Shown: positions 44,812 through 57,257 of the stretch, piece after piece
Position numbering within the stretch: the first letter of the stretch is position 1
How the letters are laid out: the number at the start of each line of letters is the position of its first letter
From: Verpa conica
Taxonomy: Eukaryota > Ascomycota > Pezizomycetes > Pezizales > Morchellaceae
Length of the DNA: 64,000 nucleotides
Assembly (NCBI GenBank): GCA_033030425.1
Contig: JAUFSD010000017.1
Location: forward strand, 1,178,001 to 1,242,000
Reading direction: 5' to 3'
Program-made: the position numbers and the translations under genes
Notes under the pieces: generated by a model
What the model was told of the DNA's origin: nothing
Databases searched by the model: none
The model's input: only the letters and a program-made list of their open reading frames with translations

Positions 44812-45550
44812 ATGGGTGATGGGGGATGGTGCTTGTGTACCCGTACAAGGGGACTATTTCCTGTCTGTCAGGCACACTCGAGATAGTCCGAGGGTTATCG
44901 TGTTCTAGAATACAGTGATAGTGTACGGGATGTTGTAACAGCTTCTTCGGTGTGTGGAGGGGGGGGGGGAGAATCTCTGTATAGGGCTAGGTTAGATGAC
45001 AAGCTCTCACACCACCATGTATCGAGTTCCAACCAAACAGATTGCACCTTGATCTCGGGTCGCGATTGGTATGCAAGGTGGACGAAAGTTGTGTCAATTC
45101 TCGAATCACCGGAAAGAAGGCGCAGGGCGAGTAGGTAAGGGGATCAAATTAGGGAAGCAAAGGGAAAGGGAACGCGGGGAGGGGAGATTCTACTCGTGGG
45201 GGGGGGGCCTATCGGGGGATCGTTATGTCGGAGGGATCGCTGTGTACGGATTGGCAGTGTCGGATAAGAGGAACGAGTCTCGACAGAGTTGATATTGGTC
45301 TGCCTTGTGGAGAAGACAGTACTGAAAGACTTGAGAGACCAAACGTGATGTTTGGGGGGAGGGGCTGAGATGATACAGTCTGGGCATTGAGTACTACATT
45401 ATACTTATTACACAGCTCTACCACGATTATTACATCTAATCATCCAAGCGGCGGCTCTGCGTCGGGTGCTATTAGCGGTGGTGGGCGCATTGTTAATGCG
45501 ATCCGTCGCTTAGGGACTGGATATACTGCGCTGGGTGTGTGCCCTGGACT

Positions 45551-45740
45551 TTACCCTTCTCTTCTCTACCTTCTCTCTTCTCTACCCTTCTCTCTACCCT
45601 TCTCTACCCTCTCTCTTTACCCTCTCTCTTTACCCTTCTCTTCTCTACCCTTCCTTCTCTTCACCCCTTCACCTCTTCACCTCTTCTTCACTCCCCCCTC
45701 CCTCCTCTACTCCCCCCTCCCTCCCTCTCCACCTTCACTA
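45551..45740. repeat. CT-rich (CTTCTCTACC)n-like block
   Basis: A strongly strand-biased pyrimidine tract of about 190 bp built from CTTCTCTACC-like units, then (CCCTCCCT). All frames on the plus strand stay open only because of the composition, so the Ser/Leu/Pro frames at 45387-45811 are not genes. Confidence 0.85.
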
Positions 45741-45764
45741 GCCGCGTTGCTGTATTTAGACAAG

Positions 45765-45865
45765 TAGCCATGCCATGTAGCCTAGCATGTACTCTAGCCA
45801 TGTACATGTAGTCTAGCCATGTACCCGTCCACCCGTCCATCACCCATCTAGCCATGTACCCGTCT
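45765..45865. repeat. Short tandem repeats around TAGCCATGTAC
   Basis: TAGCCATGTAC recurs three times, at about 45793, 45813 and 45849. The later two are followed by CCGTC and ACCCGTC units. It looks like slippage-derived sequence. Confidence 0.6.
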
Positions 45866-46021
45866 CCCTTATTCTCCCCTAGCCTTCTCTCCTGTCCACC
45901 TTGTTAGCCTTCTCACGTCTCCACAACGTAGCACAGAGCCATCCGGCAAGGCTGATCTATTCTTCCTGTGCGACTTTCGTCATGTCACACCACACGCAAC
46001 ACACCATTCCACACCTCCCCT

Positions 46022-46095
46022 CGTCCTCCCCTCCCTCCCTCCCTCCCCACCTCACCTCCCTCCATCCCCACCTCCCCACATTCCCTCCCCTCCTA
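46022..46095. repeat. (CCCT)n/CCTCCC-rich tract
   Basis: Pyrimidine-rich sequence with four or more consecutive CCCT units followed by CACCTCCC units. Simple sequence. Confidence 0.7.
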
Positions 46096-47850
46096 ATGTC
46101 TCTTCTTGCGTGATTACACTCCCTTCAAAAGGTACCCATCTCGTCAAAGGAATGTAAGCACTTGCAACCGCCTCGACAAATATTCTAGAAGAGAAAGAAG
46201 CGAGTACCCCCCCCCAAGAACCATTAGCAATGTAGACAAGTATCTTATCGCATAAGCACTGCCCCACTCACATGACAAACCAACCCGTCATACCTAAACC
46301 CTCCTCAGGAACAACCCCATCCCCTCGTAAACTGCAGCACTGCCACACTCGAAGCAACGGTTATTCCTTCGCAGATGAAGCGTACCATGGGTCATAACAC
46401 ATCTATTTAATGTTTGTGTGCGTGTGTGTGAGCCACGCTCCTTCCTTTTCGCGGGGTCATCCCCGTAGTAAAAAAAAGAGAAAAAAAGGTTCTTCATATC
46501 GTCGGCGGGAGAGGCTCCGTGTTGCTTTGACATGGCAGAGCTAAGCATTCGGTCGGCAGTTGTCTGAGACAGATGTTACGCGGGTAAATTTCCGAATACT
46601 AGGGGTGATTTCTCGCTTCGGGGTATGTTACCCGACGGTTGCATCTACCAAGATTGCTATGATAGATAGATACAGAGGAGCTCCCAGGGTATCAGATCTG
46701 TAGATGTGAAATAGAAGAGCCTTCAAGTGCTTGGTTGGGTAGATTGTTATGGGCTGTAGTTGATCCTAAAGGGATACTCTAGTGTAAATACTACCTGCCG
46801 ATAGACTCTAGTTGAATACCAACTCTTCTAAACCGGGTATCTTGGATCTAGACTATTTATTAGAACTTTCTTTTTAAACAAGATCGATATCATATCCCCT
46901 TTCCTATTCCTCGGGCAGAAAAATAAGCTCGTGTAAGCACTCTTATTTCCCCCGCACTTTGTTCTTATCTCGACATACTACCCCTTCAACTAGTCCATCT
47001 ATAGTCTCCCACTACTCTTAGAAAACTATTCACCACCTACTAAAGCATAGAACGATACCCCGAAAGCGTTATGGCTTCCCCCATAGAAGAACAAATTGCG
47101 TTGTTTCATCGGAATCTATCGCATCCTGTGTTAAATACAATAACCACCATAAATTAAAGTAAGAAATCTATCAGAAATCCCTCGGTGCTATTACTGAGAA
47201 ACATCCAACACCAACTACTAGCCAGATACATACAGAAGATGTATAAACCCCAGCCTCGGAACATTCCTACCAACGTTACTCTATTCAGAGAGAACCCCTC
47301 TGCAGGCGCATGCAACCAAGGGAGTATCCAACGAGAGGGCCGGTGGATAATAGACCTATGGGCTCTGCCATTTTTCGATCATTAGCTCTAGTAGATAAAA
47401 TGGCACCCTGATCACGAGGGGGTATTATCTACAGTACATACTTCACGGGAACTATTCTATTAAGCTTGAGGAGAGATACCCACTGTCTGGTGGTTCTAGG
47501 TATTAGATAACTAGCCAAGTTAGTTAGGACGCTAGAGCTCTAGATGTTTCAATGGCTAAGTGCCATTGAGGTAGTCTATACCGTCTAATGTAAGATGAAT
47601 ATTTAGTGTTGGTCTTGGCATTAAAGCGTCCAAAGAGATATAGAGGTTTTTCTGGGGGGGTTAGTTTAGGTCCTAGCTAGTGACATCATACTACCAGGAT
47701 CAACATTTTATCTCCTTTAATAGTTTGTTCTCACTATTGTATTGGTAAGCTTACTATTCTGTGAGTCTTGGTACCTTTTTTATGAGGGTTCTCTAGCGCT
47801 TACCAAAAAGTCAGTTAGATGTGTAACAATTTACTATGGTATGTATGCTA

Positions 47851-48094
47851 CCGCATAATCTGGCGAGACCGAGAATCGCGCTAGGAGGTTGAAATAAGAA
47901 GTGGCAAAGCACTTAACTCGCAAAGGAAGCTGCTATCCCTAAGTAAGCAAAGAAAAGCGAAGGAGGTGTCTCTCTTAGTATAGTAAGTGGCGAAAAACAG
48001 TTGCTGCTAAACCCTTCTTAGGGGGGGGATTAATGTCCAGCCACACTTTGTTTAGACGTCTTAGTGCGATTCTCAGTCTCGCCAGATTTTGCGG
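47851..48094. mobile_element. MITE with CCGCATAATCTG termini, 244 bp
   Basis: Inverted repeats of about 35 bp: left CCGCATAATCTGGCGAGACC, right the complement of CCGCAAAATCTGGCGAGACT, continuing through GAGAATCGCRCTA. TA flanks both ends (47849-47850 and 48095-48096). The interior is non-coding. The first 12 bases match the element at 11092-11308 at nearly every position, so the two probably belong to related families. Confidence 0.8.
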
Positions 48095-49689
48095 TATTAC
48101 GGGTATCGGTCTATTAAAAGGTTATGAGATAGATACAGCACCGAGAAACAGCCGTAAACTTTTTTTTTTTCTGTCGATACTGTAACTGCGAGATTCGGGG
48201 GGGGTTATAAGAGTAGTCGCATAATTAATCTATAAATGTATAATAGTAATCTAGGACCTAGAGACTTAAGATTACTATAGAAGTGCTATAGACTAAAGAG
48301 AGTTGATAATAGTCTATTTCTTTAAAGATGGTGTGGTTTCGTATTGAGTGAAGAAAATAGAGGTGAGGTTCCTGGGATTGTAAGCTAGGACGACCTCTTA
48401 GAGTATATCAGCATAAAATCACGGATGCGAAAAATCTACGCCTGGTTTGCGTCACACATGTCCGATTGTTTTTTTTTGTCTGGCTTAGCTATACTATAGT
48501 AACCCCCACATCACGCCTCGTTTGCTGGTCCTGCGTGGTGGCGAAAATTGGGAGTGGGGGAGCAATCTAGACTAGGCATGGAGAGGCACTTAGGGTGTGA
48601 CGAGGCGGGATGGAATGAGGTTGAGTGTTTCTACACCTAGGCGCAAATTTCTTTCATCTTGATGTTGGGGAGAGGTTTTGTAATGGTGAAACAAGACGAG
48701 AGAAGCGTTGGGCTTTGCTTTAGTTGTATTTTTATGGAAGTAGAAGAACAGGAGGTACTAAGATGGGCACTAGTGTGTTTTAGAAGGATTGAGAAATGGG
48801 AAAGCTTGATTCCTATAGCTCTACGGGGGGTTGATTATTGGGACTGGTATGTTTAATATGGTTTTTCTAAAGAGCTTGCTTGGGTAATAACTTTCCCGCC
48901 CTGGTCGTGGCTCGGATATCAGACTGGGTTTTTGTTTGGACTGCTGTTGTAGCATATCCCGGACCTTATTCTTGTTGGGTAAAACATATGCGCATCGTGA
49001 AGAATAAGAGGCGGGTATATGGAAACTTAGTATACGAACAGCAAAACGAGGAAAGAACGGGGGAACTACGAAAGAGGGAAGTAAAGGCAATATAGGAAAC
49101 TGACTCTAAAGGCATCGAATAACCGTATAGATATTTGTAACATAATTCTAATAAAACCTCTCCTCTACAATAGAAATCGTCTCTAGTTTCGTCTATAAAG
49201 TAGAGGGTAAATCGTATGAAGAAACCGCGGGATTCAAAATCATCAGAGAGGTCTCTTTATTAGTAGTTTAGGGCTTTGGCTAAGTATGTAATGTACCTCT
49301 TCATTAAAAAAAAAGTTGACTAGTCTATTCCAGGACGAATAATCACAAGAGAGGTTCACCCATTACGTCTCAACAAATTCCCAAACTATATGAATTACAA
49401 CTAAACCTGGTGGTATAGATGCTTTAAGCAACGACCTTTCTAGTTCCTCGCCTACACAACGTTTGGGCGGGAGGTTACTGGGTTCCCAGATTCATCTATG
49501 TACGTTACAGCGGAGGTCATCCGAGTGGAGCTTTAAAGGCGCGCTCCTCGAAAGAGATCTTGGGACCTAAGCCGTGGGTCATGCGTAGCTAGCTCAATAT
49601 AGATACCATTGAACATATATAGAGCTTAAATCTCTAGAGAGTAGCCAAGTAGTCTACTAATTACCTATATACCCCCCAATAGGTTATTT

Positions 49690-49717
49690 ATGATTAATTC
49701 ATTCATATTCATTCATA
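49690..49717 (-). repeat. Dispersed GAATGAATTAATCAT-type motif, copy 4 (reverse)
   Basis: Reverse complement of ATGAATGAATATGAATGAAT TAATCAT. It has the same GAATATGAAT unit as copy 1 and is flanked on both sides by CCCCAATAGG/CCCAATAGG, giving a short direct repeat around the motif. Confidence 0.5.
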
Positions 49718-51257
49718 CCCCAATAGGCAGGGTAGATAAAATCGAGTGATAGCACATGAACAAAATTTTTATTGATGGGACGGAATCGATTGATTTATTG
49801 ATAGATAGATGAATGTATTAGTTTATTGATGTTATGTAGTAAATACTCTAGCACATATAGCGTTTGTTTGGGGTTGGTTGAAATTGTAGAAAACGATGTT
49901 TTAGAATTGATCTGTGTTACTTATTATGATTTAGGTATTGTTACTCACTGATCTAAATATAGATAAACAGAAAAAGAAAAATCTAGAGAAGAAAAATTAA
50001 AGAAAAGATCATACAATCTATATGCCAGTGCGTCAAATGCGGAGAGTGGAGGGAACAGAAATTTAGGTAATATTTGTCTTTATAAAACGCGACGTATCTT
50101 TTGGGAATTTGTGAATGGCAACTAGACATATTCAATATTTATAAGATCTAAGTATACATAGCGTAGAAATCTTAGCTGAAGGCGAGCAAGCGACTCATAT
50201 CCGATAATCTACCGCAGTAGAGTTGACAGCTATTGTTGGGGGCAATAATAACCGCCCACTTATATAACAGCTACACCCAATTCCAACCCTACCTAGGCAC
50301 TACAATAACAATCAATAAGAATAGAAAACTGAAAAATAAAGGAAATAGAGTGTTAACTTATGTACTACCAACTTATATAGTGGGAGAAAGTATTATGTTT
50401 ATGTGGGGCTCCTGGTTGTCATGTGGGGAGCGGTTATTTATGTCCCCTGACAATATTTTGAGGAAGGGCATATTCGGTTGGGTGGAGGGTTTCCCTAGGA
50501 TGTACGTAAGTTAAATAGGTTATTGAAGCAGGTTATTGAAAGGGGGAAATACCGGTGTATCGTAGGATTTTCTTGTCGGGTTCATAAGGTGTGATTTGAA
50601 GTGTACATGTAGCTTTGTATGTGTAGAGACCGGCTTCTTCCGTACGACAAATATGCACCCGTGGATTCAGTATTGAGGAATGAATGTACTATTAACCTTT
50701 TATAGATACCAAGAACGAAAAAGATAGTCGGCCGTGTAGTTTAGGTGTGGTTTCATTGAACTCATTGATGGGTTTGTATGAGGGCGGCTTGAAGGTAAAG
50801 TCGTCGGGTACGTAGGCGAGGTACTGTGGCTTAGCTCATCAGAGAGCTCGCTACGGATGATACTGGAAATAGCACTTGTGATCTGGGGTAGGAGTAATAC
50901 GTAATAGAGCGTAATCCTTCGAGGTGGGTGGCGGTGAGCATAGGCTGAGGAAGCGAAGCAACGAGCGTCCAACCTGAAGGGACCTAGTCTAAACATATTG
51001 GTAACGTTGATAGACATAATAAACACTGTGGCGTCTTATATCCGTGTACTAGTTGATCGGTAGAATATTATAGGTGGGAAAGATAATATTAGGAGGTCGA
51101 GTGATACTTTGTGAAAGACCACGTCATTGCCTCCACAATAACCAATAAGTATGCCCCGTGGTAGTTAAAGGTGGCTGGTAAGTACTCGCCAATGCTTAAA
51201 ACTAGCTAGACAAGCGTGATACTCGGCTCTAGGCAGAGATATACGTCCCCTCTAGCT

Positions 51258-51350
51258 ATCTTAAGGAAGTACTAGCAACTCTCCTCAAAGCCTATAGTTA
51301 TGCTAGAAAGCTGGCTAACCTTAATCAGGTATATACAAGTAAAGGCTAGG
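51258..51350 (+). pseudogene. Short coding relic
   Basis: The plus frame reads LKEVLATLLKAYSYARKLAN LNQVYTSKG before a stop. It is amphipathic and protein-like, with no start, flanking exons or recognised family. It is probably a relic of a transposon or gene. Confidence 0.2.
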
Positions 51351-54300
51351 GTTTACTAAACAGGGCAAATGTTTGATACAGGTTGAGCGTTATAAGGAAT
51401 CAACGCCTATTGCTATAGCATCTTCTGGCTTATTAATATGGGTAGAGCCCTTTTTGCTAATTCAACTTATCCCATGCTAAGTTTCACGACAGATAGCGAG
51501 GATTACCATTTTCTAGAGATAAACCCTCATAATAGGCTAGCTCACAGCCCCGCCCTTTTTTTATATAAATCCGAGCGGCTCTGTTGAACCTAAAGATAGG
51601 GAATAGAGCTAGATAAATAGCTTGATTGATTCTCTCATAGGTGTTTAGCACTCGTATATATATCTTTACCTAGTAAACTCTCTTCTATCGAGTTGGACCC
51701 TCCGTGGTTCTCCTCGACGGCCGAGTCTTCCGAAGCTAGCTATCGGGCTAGCTATCGGGCGCCATTTCATCTCCGATATCAAGCCACATGCTTTGCTAGC
51801 AAGCTCGTCATCGGGGTACCTATTTTGGAAACTCCCTTCAATAGGCTCAATAAACCCCTCCGAGTGACAGGATATGATAATTGTATAAAGATCGTATATA
51901 AGCAGATGTAGGACTGTATATTGACTCATTCTCAGTCCTAAATCACGTACTAGAGATCTCGCCTATTTGAAGAATTCAAAGCTACTACAATAATAGAGAT
52001 CATCAACCCACAGCCAGAGAATAATATAAATATTGTATGTTCAATACGACAGGCTGGTCATAAACTTTAACAGCGGCAGATTAGAGTTTTAAACTACATC
52101 GTTTGTAGCGATTAAAGCTCCCCGCTAAAATATCTACGTAATTCGAGTTGCATATTGAGAGTTATATATCGCTGTCAACTAAGAAATTGATGATTTGGTT
52201 TTTACTCCTGACTAGCCGAACAGCCACATGACATAGTTTGAAACCCACATCCTGAGCCAATTGAAAAGGAAAATCTCAATTTTTATATATTGTTATCTCT
52301 AAGGTGTTTCTCTTGTATTATGGTTAATCAACCAAGGGGTGCCCCTCCAAATATCAGCGAGTGATGACGCATGATTGCTAGCCAACATACCTGAATTCAA
52401 CCCCAAAAATGTTGATTTTAGGCTTAATCAACGTGCGTTCAACAAGAACAACAAATAAAGATCTTTCAAGGTAAAAATAGATTAATTAACTAGGTATATT
52501 TATCTATCGAAGTAGAATCCTAAAAATATAAGTATTAACTTGTGGTTAAGTAGATCTACTATTATTTACTTGTAGCCACCGACTAACTGAAGGTCGATTC
52601 CAATTAATTAATATAACGATGCTATGTAATAAAGCAATTGAATTATCCACACAGGGCCGGTGGTCTAGACCGGGAAATGCCTCGGCTTACTTTAAAGATA
52701 TATACCGGTCCGCTCACTTTCGAATTAATTTCCCTCCATAGTTCCTTCTCAGACCGACCAGAAGGCAGGTTCTAGATAGAGGCCTTAAGGACATCTCCGA
52801 TTGGGTAGGCACTCACCGGACCTCCCCGCACCCATGGAAATTTTATCTCAAAACGAAATACTATTTCAGCCCACTATAGTCACGTGCCCTCACTCGTCCT
52901 GTACAGCATACACCACAGAGCCTTTTAAACCCATAGATTGGAGGCATATATCATGAGACACCAACCGCACCGGAAGAGCCGTTGTATTCCCCGAGAACTA
53001 AATTCACACTACGTACGCCCGGGAAATATCGTACGAACCTAAGTCCTGCACGAAAGCTGTTGGCGGAGAACAATCGATCTTAGAGTGCTCCCCCATTGCT
53101 TCCAGATCTAAGATTTGGCCTCGTCAAGTGTTGGCTGAAGTCGCAATATTAGTGGAGAAAAGGATCAACTGTACTGTGCACGCGTGAGACTCGCTAGTCT
53201 ACGATCATCCGGGGGCGGGCAAAACGGGTAATCAGATGCAAAAGCTTACTGCGTAAAGCTAAGTGGATCTGCTTGAACTTCAGCTCGGGGAGGGATAGGG
53301 AGGGGGGGAATAACATTATAAGAAAGGCCACTGGTAGGAACCAGAGTCCGTGGGGTAAGGAAGAGGCTGCGAAACAGGACGCGGCGGAACCCACATCCTT
53401 ATTTATTTTCTGCAGCTGAGAAAAGGAACGAGCATATAGCGGAGCTCTAGGAGAATAACTTTTTTACCGCCCTTTGCGCTCAGGGCTATTTGTCCACGAT
53501 TCAATTTACCTTGTAGGATGCACCACAAGTCATGTCTTTTGGGAGGAAAGGCTCACCAGGCGATTGGAGATCCATGGATACAATGTTGGTGCAAAGAAAT
53601 GACTTCAGGGCATCCTAGTAATAAAAAAGACCTTCTCCGAGGGGATCGTAAGATCTAATCCGGTATATAACGTATCTTTCCCAGAGAGGAGTAACCATTT
53701 GAATCTGATAGGTTTCACCGCATATGTTTCATACAGCTGCTTCCATATATGTCGTATTTTACTTCTTATTGTACCTCTCTATCTACATAGCACGTGGATC
53801 AACACCCATGGGTTCTTTTAACTTGTCGGTAGCGGCTAGGGCGTGCAGCATTGCCATGCAAAGCTTCACTCTTTTCTATCGATTGATCAGCACTACTTTT
53901 ACCCGGATGCACCACTTCACGCAATTATGAGCTCAGCGGCCCCGCCAAAACCAGGTAAATGCTTGTTTCTTTTCCCAACTGTAGACGTGAAAGGCAGAAT
54001 ATGGCAAGCGTCTTGTTGTTTTCCACGGAGGTCCTGACGGGGGAGGGGGGTTTTGTGGAAGGGCAACTTGAGATTCTTACCTAAGAGCCAGAGTCTCGGC
54101 GAGTTAGACAAGATTCAGTGCAAAGTCGCTTCTTCAATCTTACCGTTTGGCTTTTTTTTAAACATATCTAGGGAGAGGGCGGTTTTTATTCTTGGCAGTT
54201 TATCAATGCAACACGCGATCATTGGTTTTTCGTAGTAGTAGTCAGGGAATAAGGCTATGTTAGTTTTGTAATAATGTAAACTTATAAGATATTCCTCTAG

Positions 54301-54490
54301 AAATATACAAGTAAGGAATTTGCGTTATGGCTTCCTTGAGAGAGATCGATGCATCAGTCCCCCCTGCTCTATGCCAGTTGAGCCTCTTCACGTGACACGT
54401 TGTACGCCATCACGGAAATCGCGAAACCACAAACCACAAACACATCAATCAATCAACGCGTCTCGATCCCCCCCCCTCCTCCTAACCATA

Positions 54491-57257
54491 ATGGACTCTT
54501 CGCCCTTCTCCCAAACCCCGAATAGGGCCAATAATCCCCATGCGCTCGGAAACCAGACATTTGGCTCACCAGCAGGTCAAGGGCAGAGGGCTCCCCCGAA
54601 TCGAACCTTGTTCCCAAACCAACGTGTGGTAGGTGATACTTTCTATGCCCCCCCCCTCACTTCTTCCGGGTTTGAATAGTGTGTTTCACTAAGCTGATGT
54701 ATGTGAGTAGAATAATGTACGGCAAAATGCAGCAGAACCGAGCTACGATTTCCTTGCGCCAGAGTTACCACAACAGCAGCGACCACATTCAGTACTTCCG
54801 GTGGGTGTGAAAGCAGGTACTTGCTCACTTGTCCTAAAGAAATACTTTGTTTACTTGATTAATTGGGGGGATAGATTTATCGAACGAGGCGCTTAGGTCT
54901 GACCTAAACTCGGTACGCTATGAGCTCTCAACCTTACAAGAGGAGCGAGAACTGGAGAAAATCAGGCATGAGAAGGAGATTCGGGAGCTGGAGATGAGGC
55001 TGGAAGAACAGGGTAAACGAGCAGATGTTGGTTTCTACTCTATGCTTACGGGGGATATGGGGATTGAATTGGAAACTGATACATAAGGCAGGCTAGTGAA
55101 ACGGACAAACGGTATTTGTTTGACAAGCAGAAAGAACTCTCGGAGAAGCTGCAGAAGGTCAAAGATCAGGCCACAAACCATAAGGTATGCTTTACCTTTC
55201 TACTAAGGTCTATAGCGGTGTAGTTTTACTAAATATGTACTTTGGTTTTACAGCAAGACCTAGAGCGACAAATTCGCATGCTAAAATCTGAAAACACTAC
55301 TTTGAAGGAAACGGTTTGTGAGAAAGAAGAAGACATACAGAGTCAGGACCGCCAATTCCGGCAACAGCTAGCTGATATCAAGACCCGAAATGAGGCCCTA
55401 ACCAAAATGAATCAAGCAATGGGCGAGGAACTAGAGGCGAAAAACTTAGGTCTACAGCAGACCCAGACAAACCTGAGTACGAAGGAAGCAGAGGTGGGGA
55501 ATTTAGAAACAGAGTTGTTGAAAGTTAGAGCTCAGACTGGTGATCTAGATACACTAAAGATTTTGAAGAAGGAACTTTCAGGTGAGTTTTTATAGTAATT
55601 TTTACACCTTCAGACTTTTAACGGTGGAAAATAGAACAAGTGGGACACATCAAGACGCTCGAGGCCACCAGCCGAAAACAAGTACAGGAACTAAAACAGC
55701 TACGGGAGCATAATAAATCTATCGAAATCCTAGAAGAAGAGAAACAGGCTCTTGAGGCAAAAGTACGGATGATGGACAACCTCCGCCGTGAAATCTCTGA
55801 AACCCAGCTTCGTGTATCTATCCTACAAGATGAGCGGAACTCTTGGAGCAGCTATTTCCAGTCTGAAGGTCTCGAATTCGACTCTCCGGAAGCTCTCGCC
55901 CGAGCGCTAGTACAGGAACGAGTAGAAAACGCAGCCCTACTCGAGAAAGCAGGACGGACAAACCCAGAAATGACAGAAAAAGAGGAAGCTATCCAGCGCC
56001 TTGAAGCAGAGTTGAGCGCATCGAATAGAGAGCTCGAGAAAACGAAAGAAAGCCTGTCGAAGGACGCAAGGGCAAGGCAAAGGCTAGAGAGACAGCGCGC
56101 ATTAGCGTTGAAAGAGGCACAGTTCTTGAGGGAGCAGTTGAAGAGTTTCTCAACGGAGGAGTCAATGTATATGGAAGGGAATTTTGACGAGCAGAAGACG
56201 AAACGAATCGAAGAATTGGAGGTGCTGCTAGAGACATATAAAAAGGAGAATGAAACTTTGCTTGCTGATGTCGTGAAGAAAGAAGGGGCAACTGGAGGGG
56301 AAGTTCTCTCGAGAAAGAGGTCGAGAGAGGATGATGAGGATGAGAACCGGAGGATTGGGGAGATGATGAGAAAGAATCGCCAATTACAAGACGGTACAGA
56401 ACACCCTGTTACCCATTTACAATACTTTTCATCTTACTAATTATCTCCCTTACAGAGATTGCACAACTTCAGCAGTCATTAGAACTAGCGAAGAAAGAAA
56501 TTGATTCCCTCAAGATCCGCCTAGAATCCGCGTCTACCACATCTACTCGCATCCTCCAACTAAAGGATAATCCAACTGCCCGTGAGGAAGCAATCAAACT
56601 TGATACTCTGACAGCACTTCGCGAAGAAAACGCTGCACTACTTGCACAGCTTGAAGATCGCATGGAAACGCTACCTAGTAACAATAGTAAAGTGGTTCCG
56701 ATCCGTACTCTCGAAAATGCGCGGAGGGAAATCCAAGCAATGGAGAAGGTTGTCGCGGACAAGGAGAAAAGGATGCTGAGACTAAAAGAAATTTGGGCGG
56801 CGAAGTCCATGGAATTCCGTGAAGCAGTTTTTTCACTACTTGGGTGGAAGTTGGATTTTTTGCAGAATGGAAGGGTTAGGGTTACACACATGTTTGCGGG
56901 TAATTCAGATGACCAAAGTATCGAGTTTGACGGAGAGAAGGGTAAGTTTTGCCAATTCATATCTTCCATGGGCTTTCTGTGCCATATTCATATTATCGGG
57001 AGATTTTTCCCGTTAGCTGTCTATTCTGCGACTAGGCGGGAGCGGCTTGCTACACGAGTCAATGTACTTAAGGAAATTCAAAATGCTAATTTTGGTTTTA
57101 AAAAGGCACGATGAAGGTCTCCGGCGGGCCTGATAGTATGTTTCATCGGGAAATCAAGAACCAGTGCTCCTTTTGGATGGCGAGGCAGAGCATTCCGTGC
57201 TTGCTCTCAAGTATCCTCATCGAACAATACGAAAAGACCACCCGCGCGCAAATGTAA
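54491..57257 (+). CDS. MAD1: Spindle assembly checkpoint protein MAD1, 8 exons
   Basis: Predicted 731-residue MAD1, the coiled-coil protein that recruits MAD2 to unattached kinetochores and delays anaphase. Exons: 54491-54632, 54733-54816, 54875-55026, 55092-55184, 55254-55581, 55635-56393, 56456-56941 and 57106-57257; introns are 53-164 bp. Residues about 60-520 are near-continuous coiled coil. TRILQLKDNPTAREEAIK (residues about 548-565) matches the MAD2-interacting motif. LRLKEIWAAKSMEFREAVFS contains the RLK motif that contacts Bub1, followed by the conserved GWKLDFLQNGRVRVTHMF. The last exon gives GTMKVSGG..FHREIKNQCSFWMARQSIPC, the C-terminal RWD-like fold. Length and motif order fit the family and no defect was seen. 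The exon 3 donor (GTTGGT) is weak but is the only one that keeps the frame. No other checkpoint gene is nearby. Confidence 0.95.

Larger units (their letters stand above)
43143..54490. other. 11 kb gene-poor, low-complexity region
   Basis: The first 2-3 kb are homopolymer-, purine- and pyrimidine-rich, as expected for a long fungal promoter or leader of the large zinc-finger gene. Beyond that come simple repeats (43900-43931, 44773-44811, 45551-45740, 46022-46095), one MITE (47851-48094), a copy of the GAATGAATTAATCAT motif (49690-49717) and a small coding relic (51258-51350). No complete gene is supportable. The last few hundred bases should include the MAD1 promoter. Confidence 0.5.

Noticed and set aside
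45387..45811. Ser/Leu/Pro-rich frames up to 126 codons
   Set aside because: All three plus frames are open because the DNA is a CT-rich tandem repeat.
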